A stretch of 64,000 nt of DNA from Sideroxydans sp. (GCA_027310725.1 DAIDAG010000068.1:1-64000); one strand, 5' to 3'; positions 38,097-47,879 are shown, counted from the stretch's first letter. Numbers and translations are program-made. Notes: a model not told the origin generated them from the letters alone.

Positions 38097-41000
38097 TTAC
38101 GATACTTTTTTGTACAGTACCGCGTAATACAAGACCGGAATGACGATCAGTGTCAGCAATGTCGAGACGAGTATGCCGAATATCAAGGACAGCGCCAGAC
38201 CGTTGAATATCGGGTCATCAAGGATGAATAGCGCCCCCAGCATGGCGGCCAGACCGGTCAGGACGATGGGTTTGGCACGCGCTGATGCCGCATTGATGAC
38301 TGCATGTTGCAGGTCAATGCCGTCACGCAATTGCAGATTGACGAAGTCCACCAGCAATATCGAGTTGCGCACGATAATGCCGGCCAAAGCAATCATTCCG
38401 ATCATCGATGTCGCGGTAAACTGGGCGCCGAACAATGCATGACCGGGCATCACGCCTATGATCGTGAGCGGGATCGGCGCCATGATGACCAGCGGCACGA
38501 CATAACTCTTGAACTGCGCCACCACAAGCAAATAGATCAAGATCAGCCCGACGCCATAGGCAATACCCATGTCTCGGAAAGTCTCGAACGTCACCTGCCA
38601 TTCTCCATCCCACTTCAGCGCATAGCTCGCGTAGGGATCTGAGGGCTGCTTGAAGAAATATGACTTCAGCGAACCTCCCTGCTCCAGTTGCATGCCGCTG
38701 GTCTTGCCGTTGATGCCGAACATGCCGTACAGCGGGCTATCCAGCTTGCCCGCCATGTCGCCGGTCACGTATACCACCGGCAGCAAGTCCTTGTGATAGA
38801 TCGGGTAGTCGCGCTGAATCTGCAGTACCTGTACCACTTCGGACAAGGAAACCAGGGCACCGTCTCGCGCTCGCACTTTTAGCTTCAGCACATCGTCGAT
38901 GCGGCTGCGCTTCTCGGCAGGCAAACCCAGGCGCAATGGCGGAGCATATTTGGCATTGGCATCATGCAAGGCCGTCACGTCTTGTCCGGACAATGCGACT
39001 TGCACTGCGTCCACAATATCGCGCTGTGCGACGCCAAGCAAGGCAGCCTTGCTCTGCATCACGTGCAAAATCATCTTGGGCGCGACTTCACTCACGGTAT
39101 CATCGATCCCGACGATATCCGGAGTGGCGACAAACTGTTCGCGCACTTTTGTAGCCACCTGGCGCGCACCCTGATAATCCGGCCCGTAGATCTCGGCCAC
39201 GATAGGCGACATAACCGGCGGACCCGGCGGCACTTCAACGACTTTTACCTTGGCTCCCCATACCTTGGCGATCTTTTCGATCGGCTCACGCACCGAGGTT
39301 GCGATCTCGTGACTGCTGCGCGAACGATGATGCTTGTCCTGCAGATTGACCTGGATATCACCCTGCTCGGATGCGCTACGAAGATAGTACTGGCGCACCA
39401 GTCCGTTGAAATTGATGGGCGAAGCAGTTCCGGCATAGGCCTCGTAATCCGTCACTTCCGGCACGGTCGCCAGATAAGCGCCGATCTCATGCATCACCCC
39501 GGAGGTCTGTTCCAGCGCTGTGCCGCTGGGCATATCGATCACAACCTGAAATTCGGACTTGTTGTCGAATGGTAACATCTTCAACACAACCAGCTTGACC
39601 ACGGCCAGCGATACCGCGAACAGCAATGCACCCAATATTCCCAGCCACAGCTTGCGTCTAGCCGGTTTTCCATGCGCCCCGTTCAGAAATGGCGTCAAAC
39701 GATTGCGGAAGAAACGGGCTATTTTGGTGTCGCGCTCGTCCTTGATCACCGCGTGATGCGCATCAGCCAATTTGAGCGCCAACCAGGGGGTGATGATGAA
39801 TGCGATGGCCAATGAGATCAGCATACCCATGCTGGCGTTGATCGGGATCGGGCTCATGTACGGCCCCATCAGGCCGCTGACAAAAGCCATCGGCAACAGC
39901 GCAGCGATCACGGTAAAAGTCGCGAGTATGGTCGGACTCCCAACCTCATCAACCGCCTCTGGAATGATCTCGGACAGCGGTTGATGCTGCGCCAGTTCGC
40001 GACGGCGATGTATGTTCTCTACTACAACAATGGCGTCATCCACCAGGATACCGATTGAGAAGATGAGCGCAAACAGCGACACTCTGTTCAGCGTAAAACC
40101 GTATGCCCACGAAGCAAACAGCGTCGCTGCCAGTGTCAACAATACCGCAACTCCGACTATGACCGCTTCGCGCCGTCCTAGGGCGAACCACACCAGCGCG
40201 ACCACGGCAAATGTGGCGAAGAACAGTTTCTTGATGAGCTTCATCGCCTTGTCGTTTGCGGTTTCACCATAGTTGCGGGTAGTGGTCACCTGCACATCGG
40301 AGGGAATCACACTGCCTTTGAGTTCTTCCACTCGCTGGAGCAATTTATTGGCCACATCCACAGCGTTCTCGCCCGGCTTCTTGGTCACTGCGAGGGTTAC
40401 CGCGCCGAATTCACCATGTGCCTTGATGCTCTTGTCGCCCGCGGCCGCACCCGTACCCAGCCACACGTAGCTAGTGGGTTGATCGGCTCCATCCAGCACT
40501 TCAGCCACGTCGCGCAAGAATACGGGCTTGCCGTCTGTCACACCGACGACCAGCTGGCTGACCTCCTTCGCATCGCTGAGGAAATTGCCGGTCTGCACCA
40601 GCACTTCACGATTGTTCTGTACCAGGCTCCCCGCGCTGTGCGACACGTTGGACGCCTGCAATGCCGAACGAACTTCCTGCACCGAGAGCTGATGTGCGTT
40701 CAATGCTTCAGGATCCAGCAACACGCGCACAATGCGCGGAGTTCCGCCCAAGGTAATCACTTCGCGCGTACCGTTGACGCGCTTCAACTCGGCTTCGATG
40801 GCATGCGCGACCTGGGTCAGCGCCACACCGCCTGCTGCCTGTTCGCGCCACAAGGTGAGCGCCATGATCGGCACGTCATCGATGCCTTTGGCCTTGATGA
40901 TGGGCTGCATCACACCCAGCGTGGGCGGCAACCAGTCGGCATGCGAGTTAATCACATCGTAGAGTTTGACCAGCGAAGGTACGTGCTGCTCGCCGACCTT

Positions 41001-41300
41001 GAACTGGATAGTTAGCACGGCCATGCCCGGCTGCGATACGGAATAGACGTGATCGACGCCTGCGATCTGCGACAGCACCTGTTCAGCAGGCGTTGAGACA
41101 GTATTCGCCACATCTTGGGCGGAGGCACCAGGATAGGCGATCAGCACGTTGGCCATGGTGACGTTGATCTGCGGCTCTTCCTCGCGCGGGGTCACCATCA
41201 CTGCAAACAAGCCGAGCAATACTGCCACCAGCGCCAGCAACGGCGTCATCTGCGAATGCAGGAAGGTCCTAGCGATACGGCCGGATATGCCCATGCTCAT
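38097..41300 (-). CDS. RND-family efflux transporter permease
   Basis: 1067 aa AcrB/HAE-like protein with duplicated TM architecture (FSIGILVDDAIVVVENIHRR; MIGMIALAGIIVRNSILLVDF). Confidence 0.93.
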   Translation of the reverse strand: MSMGISGRIARTFLHSQMTPLLALVAVLLGLFAVMVTPREEEPQINVTMANVLIAYPGASAQDVANTVSTPAEQVLSQIAGVDHVYSVSQPGMAVLTIQFKVGEQHVPSLVKLYDVINSHADWLPPTLGVMQPIIKAKGIDDVPIMALTLWREQAAGGVALTQVAHAIEAELKRVNGTREVITLGGTPRIVRVLLDPEALNAHQLSVQEVRSALQASNVSHSAGSLVQNNREVLVQTGNFLSDAKEVSQLVVGVTDGKPVFLRDVAEVLDGADQPTSYVWLGTGAAAGDKSIKAHGEFGAVTLAVTKKPGENAVDVANKLLQRVEELKGSVIPSDVQVTTTRNYGETANDKAMKLIKKLFFATFAVVALVWFALGRREAVIVGVAVLLTLAATLFASWAYGFTLNRVSLFALIFSIGILVDDAIVVVENIHRRRELAQHQPLSEIIPEAVDEVGSPTILATFTVIAALLPMAFVSGLMGPYMSPIPINASMGMLISLAIAFIITPWLALKLADAHHAVIKDERDTKIARFFRNRLTPFLNGAHGKPARRKLWLGILGALLFAVSLAVVKLVVLKMLPFDNKSEFQVVIDMPSGTALEQTSGVMHEIGAYLATVPEVTDYEAYAGTASPINFNGLVRQYYLRSASEQGDIQVNLQDKHHRSRSSHEIATSVREPIEKIAKVWGAKVKVVEVPPGPPVMSPIVAEIYGPDYQGARQVATKVREQFVATPDIVGIDDTVSEVAPKMILHVMQSKAALLGVAQRDIVDAVQVALSGQDVTALHDANAKYAPPLRLGLPAEKRSRIDDVLKLKVRARDGALVSLSEVVQVLQIQRDYPIYHKDLLPVVYVTGDMAGKLDSPLYGMFGINGKTSGMQLEQGGSLKSYFFKQPSDPYASYALKWDGEWQVTFETFRDMGIAYGVGLILIYLLVVAQFKSYVVPLVIMAPIPLTIIGVMPGHALFGAQFTATSMIGMIALAGIIVRNSILLVDFVNLQLRDGIDLQHAVINAASARAKPIVLTGLAAMLGALFILDDPIFNGLALSLIFGILVSTLLTLIVIPVLYYAVLYKKVS

Positions 41301-42316
41301 TGCTTGTTCTCCGACGCGACCATACCCGCCTTGACTGCATCACGCGCCACTCGCTCCCCGATATTCAATCCGGCCAGCACTTCGATCTCGTTTTGTTCAT
41401 TGGCGTCGCCGAGACGAACCTGGCGCAGATGTGGCATATCCTTCTCGTCCACCACATACACCGCAACTACTTCACTTCGGCGCAGTACCGCGCTCACCGG
41501 AATCAGCAGTTTGCTGACCTTGCCCACCACAAAATGCGTACGCACGAACATGCCCGGATAAACGTTTGATTGATTGGCAGGCAGTTCGACACGCACTTGT
41601 GTACTGTGCGTGCGTACATCCGCTGAAGGCTGCACCGTGACCGATGCGGCCTTGATCCAGCGACTCAAGGAAGGTACCTCAACAGTTACATTCGGATGAC
41701 TACCGATGTCCTTCAATTTATCTTGCGGCACATTGGCGATGACACGCAGCTGCGACGGATCGAAACCTGTCATCAGGGGTTTGCCTACCGTGACCATCTC
41801 GCCCATCTCGACCATGCGCGCCGACACAACGCCCGCATAAGGTGCAATGACTGCGGTATAGCTTTGCGTCAACGCCGATTGCTGCGCACCTGCCTCGCTC
41901 GCAGCCGCCTGGGCCTGCGCGACATCGAAATCCGATTTGGCTTTGTCCAGCGCGGCCTGGCTGATGAATTTCTGCTCGAACAACTGTTTTGAACGCTCAT
42001 AGTTCAAACGCGCGTTCTGCAATGAAGCCTCGGCCTGCGACAATTGCGCCTTGCTACCGGCCAGGGCCTGGTTAGCTTCGCGCTCGTCAATACGCAGAAT
42101 TACCTGCCCTTTGCTCACGCGGTCACCCACGTCGAAAAATATGCCTTTCACCCGCCCGGAAATTTGCGCCGACACGGTTGATTGACGAGTTGCCTCGACT
42201 ACACCGTCAATGCTGTATGTCTGCTCGACCTCACGCATTTGAACCGGGGTAGTCGCCAGCGGTTCAGCCATAGATAGTGGGGCAACAATCAATAACATCA
42301 AGCCAATAATTTTCAT
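41297..42316 (-). CDS. RND efflux periplasmic adaptor
   Basis: HlyD-like QISGRVKGIFFDVGDRVSKGQVILRID; signal peptide; overlaps the permease start. Confidence 0.92.
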   Translation of the reverse strand: MKIIGLMLLIVAPLSMAEPLATTPVQMREVEQTYSIDGVVEATRQSTVSAQISGRVKGIFFDVGDRVSKGQVILRIDEREANQALAGSKAQLSQAEASLQNARLNYERSKQLFEQKFISQAALDKAKSDFDVAQAQAAASEAGAQQSALTQSYTAVIAPYAGVVSARMVEMGEMVTVGKPLMTGFDPSQLRVIANVPQDKLKDIGSHPNVTVEVPSLSRWIKAASVTVQPSADVRTHSTQVRVELPANQSNVYPGMFVRTHFVVGKVSKLLIPVSAVLRRSEVVAVYVVDEKDMPHLRQVRLGDANEQNEIEVLAGLNIGERVARDAVKAGMVASENKQ

Positions 42317-42396
42317 CATTAATCTCTCTTCCATCGTCATCGGGTAACTTAATATCTTCTATTACGTAAATGATTTTCTGGATGATTTAGAACTCA

Positions 42397-42690
42397 TCAC
42401 ATAGAACAAAACACATCCCGCACCATACTTACCAGGTTAAGAGTGCGCGAATCGCTGATGCGGTAATACACACGATTGGCATCTTTTTGCGTTGCAAGCA
42501 AGTTTTTGTATCTCAATATGGCTAAATGCTGTGAAATATTACTCTGCGTCGACCCTACCCGTTCCACGATATCCTGCACGCTCAATTCGCTGTCAGCCAA
42601 CGCACACAAGATCTTGAGACGCAAGGGATGCGAGATAGCCTTGAATGAGGCCGCTGTGATGATGAAGTCCTCGTCCTTATCAATCAGCAT
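42397..42690 (-). CDS. ArsR/SmtB-family regulator with BigR/SqrR-like cysteine pair
   Basis: SHPLRLKILCALADSELSVQDIVERVGSTQSNISQHLAILRYKNLL; Cys in ILCAL and C-terminal VRDVFCSM. Confidence 0.88.
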   Translation of the reverse strand: MLIDKDEDFIITAASFKAISHPLRLKILCALADSELSVQDIVERVGSTQSNISQHLAILRYKNLLATQKDANRVYYRISDSRTLNLVSMVRDVFCSM

Positions 42691-43083
42691 ATTTGCCCGT
42701 ATCTTCCCATTGCAACAGCCATTTTGAACATGTTAGCGAAATCGGTAAAATCATTCCGCCAATTACACATTTTCAGTATAACACAATATAAGCATATTCT
42801 AACATATTGAACATCGAATCATAATTATACATTTGTATTCAATAGATTACCGTTTTACGCCCTATACAATCCCGCTATATTTGAAAGTGTTCGGTCTATG
42901 ACTAGACCAGCAAAAGTCCAAAAATGCTCGTCGTCTCTGAGACTGGCTGCTGTGGCGCCTGAGGAAACATTCGCAAGCTGGCGTTCATGGTCAGCCTGGA
43001 CTTGCAGTAAGGTCAGAACGCAATTCTCCAGATTGTCATATTCGTCCCTGCCAGTGCCATATTGCTCGACTTCGGGGTCGATG

Positions 43084-43470
43084 TTAGGTCTGGGCCCAAG
43101 GCAGGCCGTCGAAACGCCAGCCGTTATGTGAATTGCGATGATGCGTATCGTCCAGGTCTCCTTCGAAACCGTGAGCAACGTTATAAATGTCACTCAATCC
43201 GGCATTTTCCAAAACGAGTCCCGCATCTGCAGAGCGGCGTCCCGAACGGCAAATAAGCACTATAGGACGATTGACGCTGGCAGCCTTGCGCACGTGCGCT
43301 ACGAAATGGGGGTTGATCTCCCAATCAGGCCCGTCCACCCAAGGAATAAGGATAGAACCGCGTGGATGCCCGACGAACATGTGCTCCATCTCGCTACGCA
43401 CATCGATGAAAACCGCCTCAGGATTGGCTTGCAGGAAGTCATATGCCTCCTTGGGGTTAAGGTGCCGCAT
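43084..43470 (-). CDS. rhodanese-like sulfurtransferase
   Basis: FIDVRSEMEHMFVGHPRGS and active-site loop CRSGRRS. Confidence 0.9.
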   Translation of the reverse strand: MRHLNPKEAYDFLQANPEAVFIDVRSEMEHMFVGHPRGSILIPWVDGPDWEINPHFVAHVRKAASVNRPIVLICRSGRRSADAGLVLENAGLSDIYNVAHGFEGDLDDTHHRNSHNGWRFDGLPWAQT

Positions 43471-43521
43471 GGTATCCGCCCTCCAGGTTGATTTGTTCTG
43501 AAGGTTGGATTATAGCGCCCA

Positions 43522-43580
43522 GAACGGGCTGATGTATTAAAGCCCTGTCCATCTATCTGGACGAACGGGCTGATGCATTA
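43522..43580. repeat. 18-bp direct repeat GAACGGGCTGATGYATTA (copies 43522-43539 and 43563-43580)
   Basis: Read directly; one mismatch; second copy overlaps the stop of the hdrB remnant. Confidence 0.7.
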
Positions 43581-43799
43581 CTTGCCTGCGATATCCTTCA
43601 ATTTCTTCGGCTGAATGACATGCCCGTTCAGCACTGCTTCTTTCGCACTGCCGCCATAGGCTACGCTCATCAATTGTGAATAGTAAACCACCGGAATGGC
43701 GAATTTAGTAGCCTACTTTTTGTTGATCTCCGACTGGTAAATCTCGACGTTGGCTTGGCACAACTGGCAGGGAGTTACGATCATTTCAGCACCACGATC
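43578..43799 (-). pseudogene. relict C-terminal fragment of an HdrB-like protein (CCG domain) with an internal stop
   Basis: Minus-strand translation DRGAEMIVTPCQLCQANVEIYQSEINKK*ATKFAIPVVYYSQLMSVAYGGSAKEAVLNGHVIQPKKLKDIAGK*. Confidence 0.85.
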
Positions 43800-44342
43800 T
43801 CAAGCCTCCGATTCAGAATGCTGCAAGGTTCGTATTTCAAAATTCATTTGTTCCAGATCGCCCAGTATCCATGTTGATATGGCATCAACACCGGGGGCAT
43901 CGATGCCCGCAACCGAGCCGGGGTTGACAAGCCAGCTATGTCCGCCGGTAATGTTCGTTTGCTTCCCGACATGGGCGGTATGACTGTGTCCATGACAAAC
44001 CAGATCGTACTCTCCGGTACAGGCGAAAGCCTGCCCGTGATGCGGCATGTGCGTAACGAATATCTTGCGCCCGCCAAGTTCCAGCGCCGCTTCCTGTCCG
44101 TAATAAGTAAACTGTCCGTTGGATTTCGTCATCATGCGGTACAGTGCCGCGACATCCCCAATATTGTTGCCATGTACGGCATGGATAGGAATACCCAGCT
44201 TGACAGAAGCGCGCAAGGTATTGACGCCGATCAGGTCACCACAGTGGATGACCGCTTGTGCCCCGGCAGCCTGTGCTTCTACAATAGCCTCCACAAGGGG
44301 ATCTGAGCGGTCATGGCTGTCGGAAACAATACAGATCTTCAT
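43800..44342 (-). CDS. metallophosphoesterase (YfcE/MJ0936-like)
   Basis: MKICIVSDSHDRSDPL, VIHCGDLIG, HGNNIGD, CHGHSHTAHVG, VNPGS motifs; start chosen at MKICIV. Confidence 0.92.
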   Translation of the reverse strand: MKICIVSDSHDRSDPLVEAIVEAQAAGAQAVIHCGDLIGVNTLRASVKLGIPIHAVHGNNIGDVAALYRMMTKSNGQFTYYGQEAALELGGRKIFVTHMPHHGQAFACTGEYDLVCHGHSHTAHVGKQTNITGGHSWLVNPGSVAGIDAPGVDAISTWILGDLEQMNFEIRTLQHSESEA

Positions 44343-44427
44343 ACCTAAATTTGTGTCGCGTGGGTTCCATCTATTAGGCAAAATTCATGCTCGGAGTGTC
44401 TATAACCACATCGGGTGGGGGCTGCCA

Positions 44428-44508
44428 TAGCCCTGAAGGGGTAGTATTTAAAAATTCAGCAAGGTTATGTTGATATTAAAGGGAAAGCGGCATACCCTAG
44501 TATGGCTA
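44428..44508. promoter_or_regulatory. two candidate 7-2-7 operator sites (TAGCCCT-GA-AGGGGTA at 44428-44443; TACCCTA-GT-ATGGCTA at 44493-44508)
   Basis: Read directly upstream of the NarX-like kinase. Confidence 0.55.
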
Positions 44509-44569
44509 TTTGGAATATCAGCTTACAGTTATTTTCAGGCAAAAATTAGGACTTTCGGACATTTTATCG

Positions 44570-45799
44570 ATGGATGTTATGGATACAAAGTTCAAGTCAA
44601 CAAATGAGTCGGCCAACGTGGATTTCTACTGGACACGCGACCCTGAGTTGGTGTTTCCCGGCAAGAATGGCGGGCTGGAGGCTTGCGTAGAGCAGGAATT
44701 CACTGCATCCCGCACCAGTGACCTCAAGACACTGCTGAACACTTTCCTGGAAACAGCCACCAGTTTTATCAAGGCCAAGGCCGCTGTGGTGCGGGTTTTG
44801 CTCCCTGACGAGCAGACCCTGCAAGTTATCAGCGCAGTCGGACTGACCGGGGAAGAACTGGAAGCCGAGCGCATCGTCGAACTGGCCTGCGAAGATTGCG
44901 GCAAAGACGCTTTCAAACATGGCCTCTGCTCAACCAACATCGAGAGTTGCACTACCCGAAGCGGCGACCAGCCAAGACAGTTTCGTTCTGTGATCTCCAT
45001 TCCACTCGTATGCCGCAACACCCCTGAAGTTGTGCTCGGTGTTTTCACGCTTTTCTTTGACACGCCCCAATCCTCATCCGGCAATTCGGCAACCATGGCG
45101 AGCAGTTTCGCCGACCTGCTTGGTTCTCTAATCGAACACATCAAATCCACACGCGAAGCCAAACGGGAAGAATTGTTGATGGAACGTCAATCGATAGCAA
45201 ACGATATCCATGATTCGCTTGCACAGACCTTAAACTATGCACGCATGAGTACTACGCTGCTGAGTGACGCGATACGTAACAACAATGAAGTGATGGCAAC
45301 AAAATATGTTCGCGATATCGATGAGGCTCTCGAAATCGGTCAAAAATCCGTTCGTACGCTGATCACTGATTTTCGCAGCGATATGGATCCGGCCGGCCTT
45401 CTGCATGCACTGCAGACCCTTGTCGAGCAGTTTGTCCTGAAGCATTACATTGTTCTTGATTGTTCTATCCGTGTCGCCGATCTAGACCTACCCCTGGAAC
45501 ATGAGATTCAGACGTATCACATCGTACGTGAGGCACTCTCCAACATTGCAAAACATTCCAGCGCGAGCCATGCACGGTTGATAGTCGATCATCTATGCGG
45601 CTACTATGTATTCACAATTGAAGACAATGGCGTTGGAACATTTTCACCATTGGAAGGGCATTACGGGATCATCATCATGCGCGAACGCGCACAACGTATC
45701 GGCGGTGAAATTAAAGTGGAAAGCACGAAAGGATTGGGAACCTGCGTACAACTGTTCTTCCCTGAACCCGAGTTGAACTGGAGAACTGCGCATGGATAA
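44570..45799 (+). CDS. soluble NarX-like sensor histidine kinase with GAF-like, cysteine-rich sensor region
   Basis: HisKA_3 H-box ERQSIANDIHDSLAQTLNYARM, HATPase motif REALSNIAKHSSASHARL; CEDCGKDAFKHGLCSTNIESC; start uncertain. Confidence 0.88.
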   Translation: MDVMDTKFKSTNESANVDFYWTRDPELVFPGKNGGLEACVEQEFTASRTSDLKTLLNTFLETATSFIKAKAAVVRVLLPDEQTLQVISAVGLTGEELEAERIVELACEDCGKDAFKHGLCSTNIESCTTRSGDQPRQFRSVISIPLVCRNTPEVVLGVFTLFFDTPQSSSGNSATMASSFADLLGSLIEHIKSTREAKREELLMERQSIANDIHDSLAQTLNYARMSTTLLSDAIRNNNEVMATKYVRDIDEALEIGQKSVRTLITDFRSDMDPAGLLHALQTLVEQFVLKHYIVLDCSIRVADLDLPLEHEIQTYHIVREALSNIAKHSSASHARLIVDHLCGYYVFTIEDNGVGTFSPLEGHYGIIIMRERAQRIGGEIKVESTKGLGTCVQLFFPEPELNWRTAHG

Positions 45800-46499
45800 C
45801 AAACTAAAGATCGTGCTGGTAGACGACCAGGGCCTGTGTCGGCGCGGCCTAAGCGAACTGCTCACGCACTGTTACGATTTCAACGTACTCGGCGCAGTCG
45901 GTTCAATCGAAGATTTGCGCGTTCTTATTCAGGAGCAGCCGGACCTGTTGGTCATGGACCTGCGTATGAAACCGATGGACGGTCTAGCCATGCTTGAGCA
46001 GCTGCGCAAGGAAGGCTGCACCATTCCTGCCGTGATGTTGACCATGAGTGATTCAGAAACGGATCTGGGCAATGCGATACGTGCGGGGGTGCGTGGCTAT
46101 CTGCTCAAGGATATGGCACCGGAAGAAGTGGTGGATGCCATTCGCCGCGTTGCTGCCGGCGAATTGGTGGTCGCACCGACCATGACGGTGAAGATGATCG
46201 AAATGCTGCGCGGAGATCAGCCGGGGCAGGAGCCGAAGAATTCACTCAAACTACTGACCGAGCGCGAACGCGAAATCCTGCAATTGCTCTCTCGCGGTGA
46301 AAGCAACAAGGCCATCGCTCTCACCCTGTCGATCAGTTACGACACCGTAAAGCAACATGTGCGTCACATCCTGAACAAGCTCAACCTGTCGTCGAGAGTG
46401 AAGGCTGCTGTGCTTTTTGCCAAGGAACAAGGGACACCGGAAAACAGCGAATCGTCATCGAATATGCAGATCAGCTCAAAGAAGCAAGGAAGCAAGTAA
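45792..46499 (+). CDS. NarL/FixJ-family response regulator
   Basis: Receiver domain KIVLVDDQGLCRRGL..DLLVMDLRMKPMDG; LuxR-type HTH LTEREREILQLLSRGESNKAIALTLSISYDTVKQHVRHILNKL. Confidence 0.93.
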   Translation: MDNKLKIVLVDDQGLCRRGLSELLTHCYDFNVLGAVGSIEDLRVLIQEQPDLLVMDLRMKPMDGLAMLEQLRKEGCTIPAVMLTMSDSETDLGNAIRAGVRGYLLKDMAPEEVVDAIRRVAAGELVVAPTMTVKMIEMLRGDQPGQEPKNSLKLLTEREREILQLLSRGESNKAIALTLSISYDTVKQHVRHILNKLNLSSRVKAAVLFAKEQGTPENSESSSNMQISSKKQGSK

Positions 46500-46543
46500 A
46501 CCAGGCATTAGTTCCATTAATAAACAAACAGAGAGGAAATAAC

Positions 46544-47815
46544 ATGGCACACATCGTCATTATGGGAGCAGGTCTTGGCGGCATGCCGGCGGCATACGAA
46601 ATGCGAGACAAATTGGACAGCAAGCACAAGGTTACGGTTGTCTCAAACACCGAGAACTTCCATTTTGTCCCATCCAACCCGTGGGTAGGTGTGAGGTGGC
46701 GTGACCGCAAGCAGATCGAGTTTCCCGTGCGCACTTATCTGGAGCGCAAGGGCATCGAATTCATCTCCACTGGCGTCAAACGTGTTCATCCCGACAAAAA
46801 CCAGCTCGAATTGAACGATGGCAAGAGCGTCGATTACGATTATCTGGTGATCGCCACTGGCCCCAAGCTGGCGTTTGACGAAGTCGAGGGACTGGGTCCG
46901 AACGGCGGCCACACTTATTCTGTATGTCATGTAGACCACGCGATGAAATCGCACGATGAGTGGGAAAGCTTCTGCGAAAATCCCGGCCCCATTGTCGTCG
47001 GTGCTGTGCAGGGCGCTTCCTGTTTTGGCCCGGCTTACGAATATGCCTTCATCATGGATACCGATCTGCGCAAGCGCAAGATTCGCACAAAAGTGCCGAT
47101 GACCTTCGTCACTTCTGAACCTTACGTCGGCCACTTGGGACTGGGCGGCGTGGGTGACTCCAAGGGCATTCTCGAGTCCGGCATGCGCGATAAGGGTATC
47201 AAATGGATATGCAATGCCAAGGTCACCAAGATTGAAGCAGGAAAAATGTTCGTCACCGAACATGACGACATGGGCGTGGAAAAAAAGAAACACGAGCTAC
47301 CGTTCAACTACAGCATGATGCTACCCGCCTTCAAGGGAGTCGATGCGGTGTTCGGAATAGACGGGCTGGTACAGGCGCGTGGCTTCGTCGTCGTGGACAA
47401 GCACCAGCGCAATCCGAAATACAAGAATGTCTTCGCAGTTGGTGTGTGTGTCGCAATCCCTCCAGTGGAAGCCACTCCGGTTCCATGCGGCACGCCAAAA
47501 ACCGGCTACATGATCGAATCCATGGTGACCGCCACTGTGCATAACATCCATGCAGATCTGGTCGGCGAACCTGCTGACAAGGAAGCAACATGGAATGCAG
47601 TTTGCCTGGCCGACTTTGGTGAAAGCGGAGTAGCGTTCGTTGCCATTCCGCAAATTCCACCGCGCAACGTGAACTGGTTCTCCGAAGGAAAATGGGTGCA
47701 CCTTGCCAAAGTCGCTTTCGAGAAATACTTCATCCGCAAGATGAAAAAAGGCACGTCTGAACCATTCTACGAAGGCAGTATTATGAAAATGTTGGGAATC
47801 GAAAAGCTGAAATAA
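46544..47815 (+). CDS. sulfide:quinone reductase-like FAD-dependent oxidoreductase
   Basis: IVIMGAGLGGMPAAYEM, YDYLVIATGPKL, C-terminal YKNVFAVGVCVAIPP. Confidence 0.87.
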   Translation: MAHIVIMGAGLGGMPAAYEMRDKLDSKHKVTVVSNTENFHFVPSNPWVGVRWRDRKQIEFPVRTYLERKGIEFISTGVKRVHPDKNQLELNDGKSVDYDYLVIATGPKLAFDEVEGLGPNGGHTYSVCHVDHAMKSHDEWESFCENPGPIVVGAVQGASCFGPAYEYAFIMDTDLRKRKIRTKVPMTFVTSEPYVGHLGLGGVGDSKGILESGMRDKGIKWICNAKVTKIEAGKMFVTEHDDMGVEKKKHELPFNYSMMLPAFKGVDAVFGIDGLVQARGFVVVDKHQRNPKYKNVFAVGVCVAIPPVEATPVPCGTPKTGYMIESMVTATVHNIHADLVGEPADKEATWNAVCLADFGESGVAFVAIPQIPPRNVNWFSEGKWVHLAKVAFEKYFIRKMKKGTSEPFYEGSIMKMLGIEKLK

Positions 47816-47835
47816 TTCCAGCTGCAGAACCAACC

Positions 47836-47865
47836 AAAAAGCCCCGGAATCCCGGGGCTTTTTTT
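47836..47865 (+). terminator. rho-independent terminator
   Basis: AAAAAGCCCCGG AAT CCCGGGGCTTTTTTT. Confidence 0.9.
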
Positions 47866-47879
47866 CTGAGCCAATTTCC

